Assembly (NCBI GenBank): GCA_902783815.1 | Contig: CACZSM010000195.1 | Location: 1-5,826, forward strand | Length of the DNA stretch: 5,826 nt | Source of the DNA: an uncultured Ruminococcus sp. | GTDB taxonomy: Bacteria > Bacillota > Clostridia > Oscillospirales > Acutalibacteraceae | Reading direction: 5' to 3' | Shown here: piece after piece, positions 5,254 to 5,826 of the stretch | Layout: each line of letters begins with the position of its first letter | How positions within the stretch are numbered: the stretch's first letter is position 1 | The notes under the pieces: generated by a model | Told to the model about the DNA's origin: nothing | Database searches by the model: none | Seen by the model: the letters and a program-made list of their open reading frames with translations, nothing else | Program-made: the position numbers and the translations under genes

Positions 5254-5826
5254 GAGTTCAGGTTTTATAGGCTCTCATCTGACTGCTGAGCTTAAAGCTA
5301 ATGGATATGAAGTGGTGAAGTGCGACCTGAGAGAATCAGAAGACACGGTAGCCATGGATATTATGAATCCGGAAATGGTTCAGAGTGTCCTTGAAAAGCA
5401 TCAGCCGGATGTTCTGATCAATATGGCGGGACAGGCAAATGTCGGCTTGTCTTGGAAGAAACCTCAGTTTACTGTGGAACTGAATACGATCGGATTGATT
5501 AATATCCTTGAGGCTGTGAAGGCTGTAAATCCGAAGATACGAGTTATCGCTGTGGGATCTTCTGATGAGTACGGTAATCTGAAAGAGATTGGTGCGAATG
5601 TTACGGAGAATATTCCGGTTAAGCCGATAACTCCCTATGCGATTTCTAAGCAGACGCAGGAACTTTTCGCACAGCTGTATGTGAATTCCTATGACATGAA
5701 TGTGTGCATGATCAGGTTATTTAACCTTGGGGGTGCAGGTCAGATGAAGGGTTATATGATTGCGGATTTTTCATCCGGTGTTGCAGATGTGGAAGCAGGG
5801 AGAAGCGATCATATGTCCGTAGGAAA
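5234..5826 (+). CDS. rmd: GDP-6-deoxy-D-mannose reductase-like SDR, 3' end missing
   Basis: The first 197 codons of an extended short-chain dehydrogenase are present; the frame is still open at the window edge, and the family is usually a little over 300 residues. It has the cofactor motif G7-x-x-G10-x-x-G13 (TGSSGFIGSHL), the AGQANV segment (65-70) in place of AAQ-S-V, W74 in the GLSWKKP stretch, the catalytic serine region VGSSDEYG (107-114) and Y135-x3-K139 in TPYAISK. The pattern GLSWKKP...NTIGLINILEAV and the lack of the fucose-synthase-type N-terminus favour GDP-4-keto-6-deoxy-D-mannose reductase (Rmd), which makes GDP-D-rhamnose; its position directly behind gmd agrees. One departure: the usual FNH-x-GPGQ reads F163-NLGGAGQ170 here. 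It could instead be a related 4-reductase or epimerase acting on the same intermediate. Family confidence is high; the exact product, and hence the symbol, is inferred from similarity and context. Confidence 0.8.
   Translation, partial: MKALITGSSGFIGSHLTAELKANGYEVVKCDLRESEDTVAMDIMNPEMVQSVLEKHQPDVLINMAGQANVGLSWKKPQFTVELNTIGLINILEAVKAVNPKIRVIAVGSSDEYGNLKEIGANVTENIPVKPITPYAISKQTQELFAQLYVNSYDMNVCMIRLFNLGGAGQMKGYMIADFSSGVADVEAGRSDHMSVG

Noticed and set aside
5234..5826. GDP-L-fucose synthase (fcl) as the gene after gmd
   Set aside because: Fucose synthases have a different N-terminal glycine motif and active-site context; the TGSSGFIGSHL start, GLSWKKP stretch and NTIGLINILEAV fit the reductase family better.
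1..5826. CRISPR array, insertion sequence, phage attachment site or RNA gene
   Set aside because: I saw no regularly spaced repeats, transposase motifs, tRNA-like cloverleaf or rRNA segments anywhere in the window.

Overview
The window looks like chromosomal DNA from a low-to-moderate G+C Firmicute, most likely a gut Clostridia member of the Ruminococcus / Oscillospiraceae type. This is inferred from AT-rich spacers, strong AGGAGG-like ribosome binding sites, TATAAT boxes, and the combination of a SWIM-SNF2 helicase with a short clostridial-style GNAT. I could not place it to species.

Layout. Two genes are on the minus strand: a GNAT acetyltransferase (78-500) and, 221 bases upstream of it, a 1043-residue SWIM zinc finger / SNF2 helicase-like ATPase (722-3853). 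Each has its own promoter-like sequence and ribosome binding site, so they are probably separate transcription units. The spacer between them holds a compound inverted repeat (628-725) that includes the helicase stop codon. A 342-base divergent intergenic region (3854-4195) follows. It carries the helicase promoter, a candidate promoter for the rightward genes, a 14-base palindrome, a pair of 8-base direct repeats 21 bases apart, and a tiny leader reading frame whose stop overlaps the next start. On the plus strand are a GDP-mannose 4,6-dehydratase gene (gmd, 4196-5233) and, with no bases between stop and start, an NAD(P)-dependent epimerase/dehydratase most like GDP-6-deoxy-D-mannose reductase (rmd), which is cut by the window edge.

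How the genes work together. The rightward pair fits a two-step route from GDP-D-mannose through GDP-4-keto-6-deoxy-D-mannose to GDP-D-rhamnose, a donor sugar for surface polysaccharide. The window is therefore probably the left edge of a polysaccharide cluster continuing to the right. The helicase and acetyltransferase look like unrelated flanking genes.

I see no tRNA, rRNA, CRISPR array, insertion sequence or convincing intrinsic terminator. I found no clear new multi-gene system. The points most worth a second look are the structured helicase 3' end, the candidate regulatory sites before gmd, the change in base composition inside gmd, and altered signature residues in both sugar enzymes.
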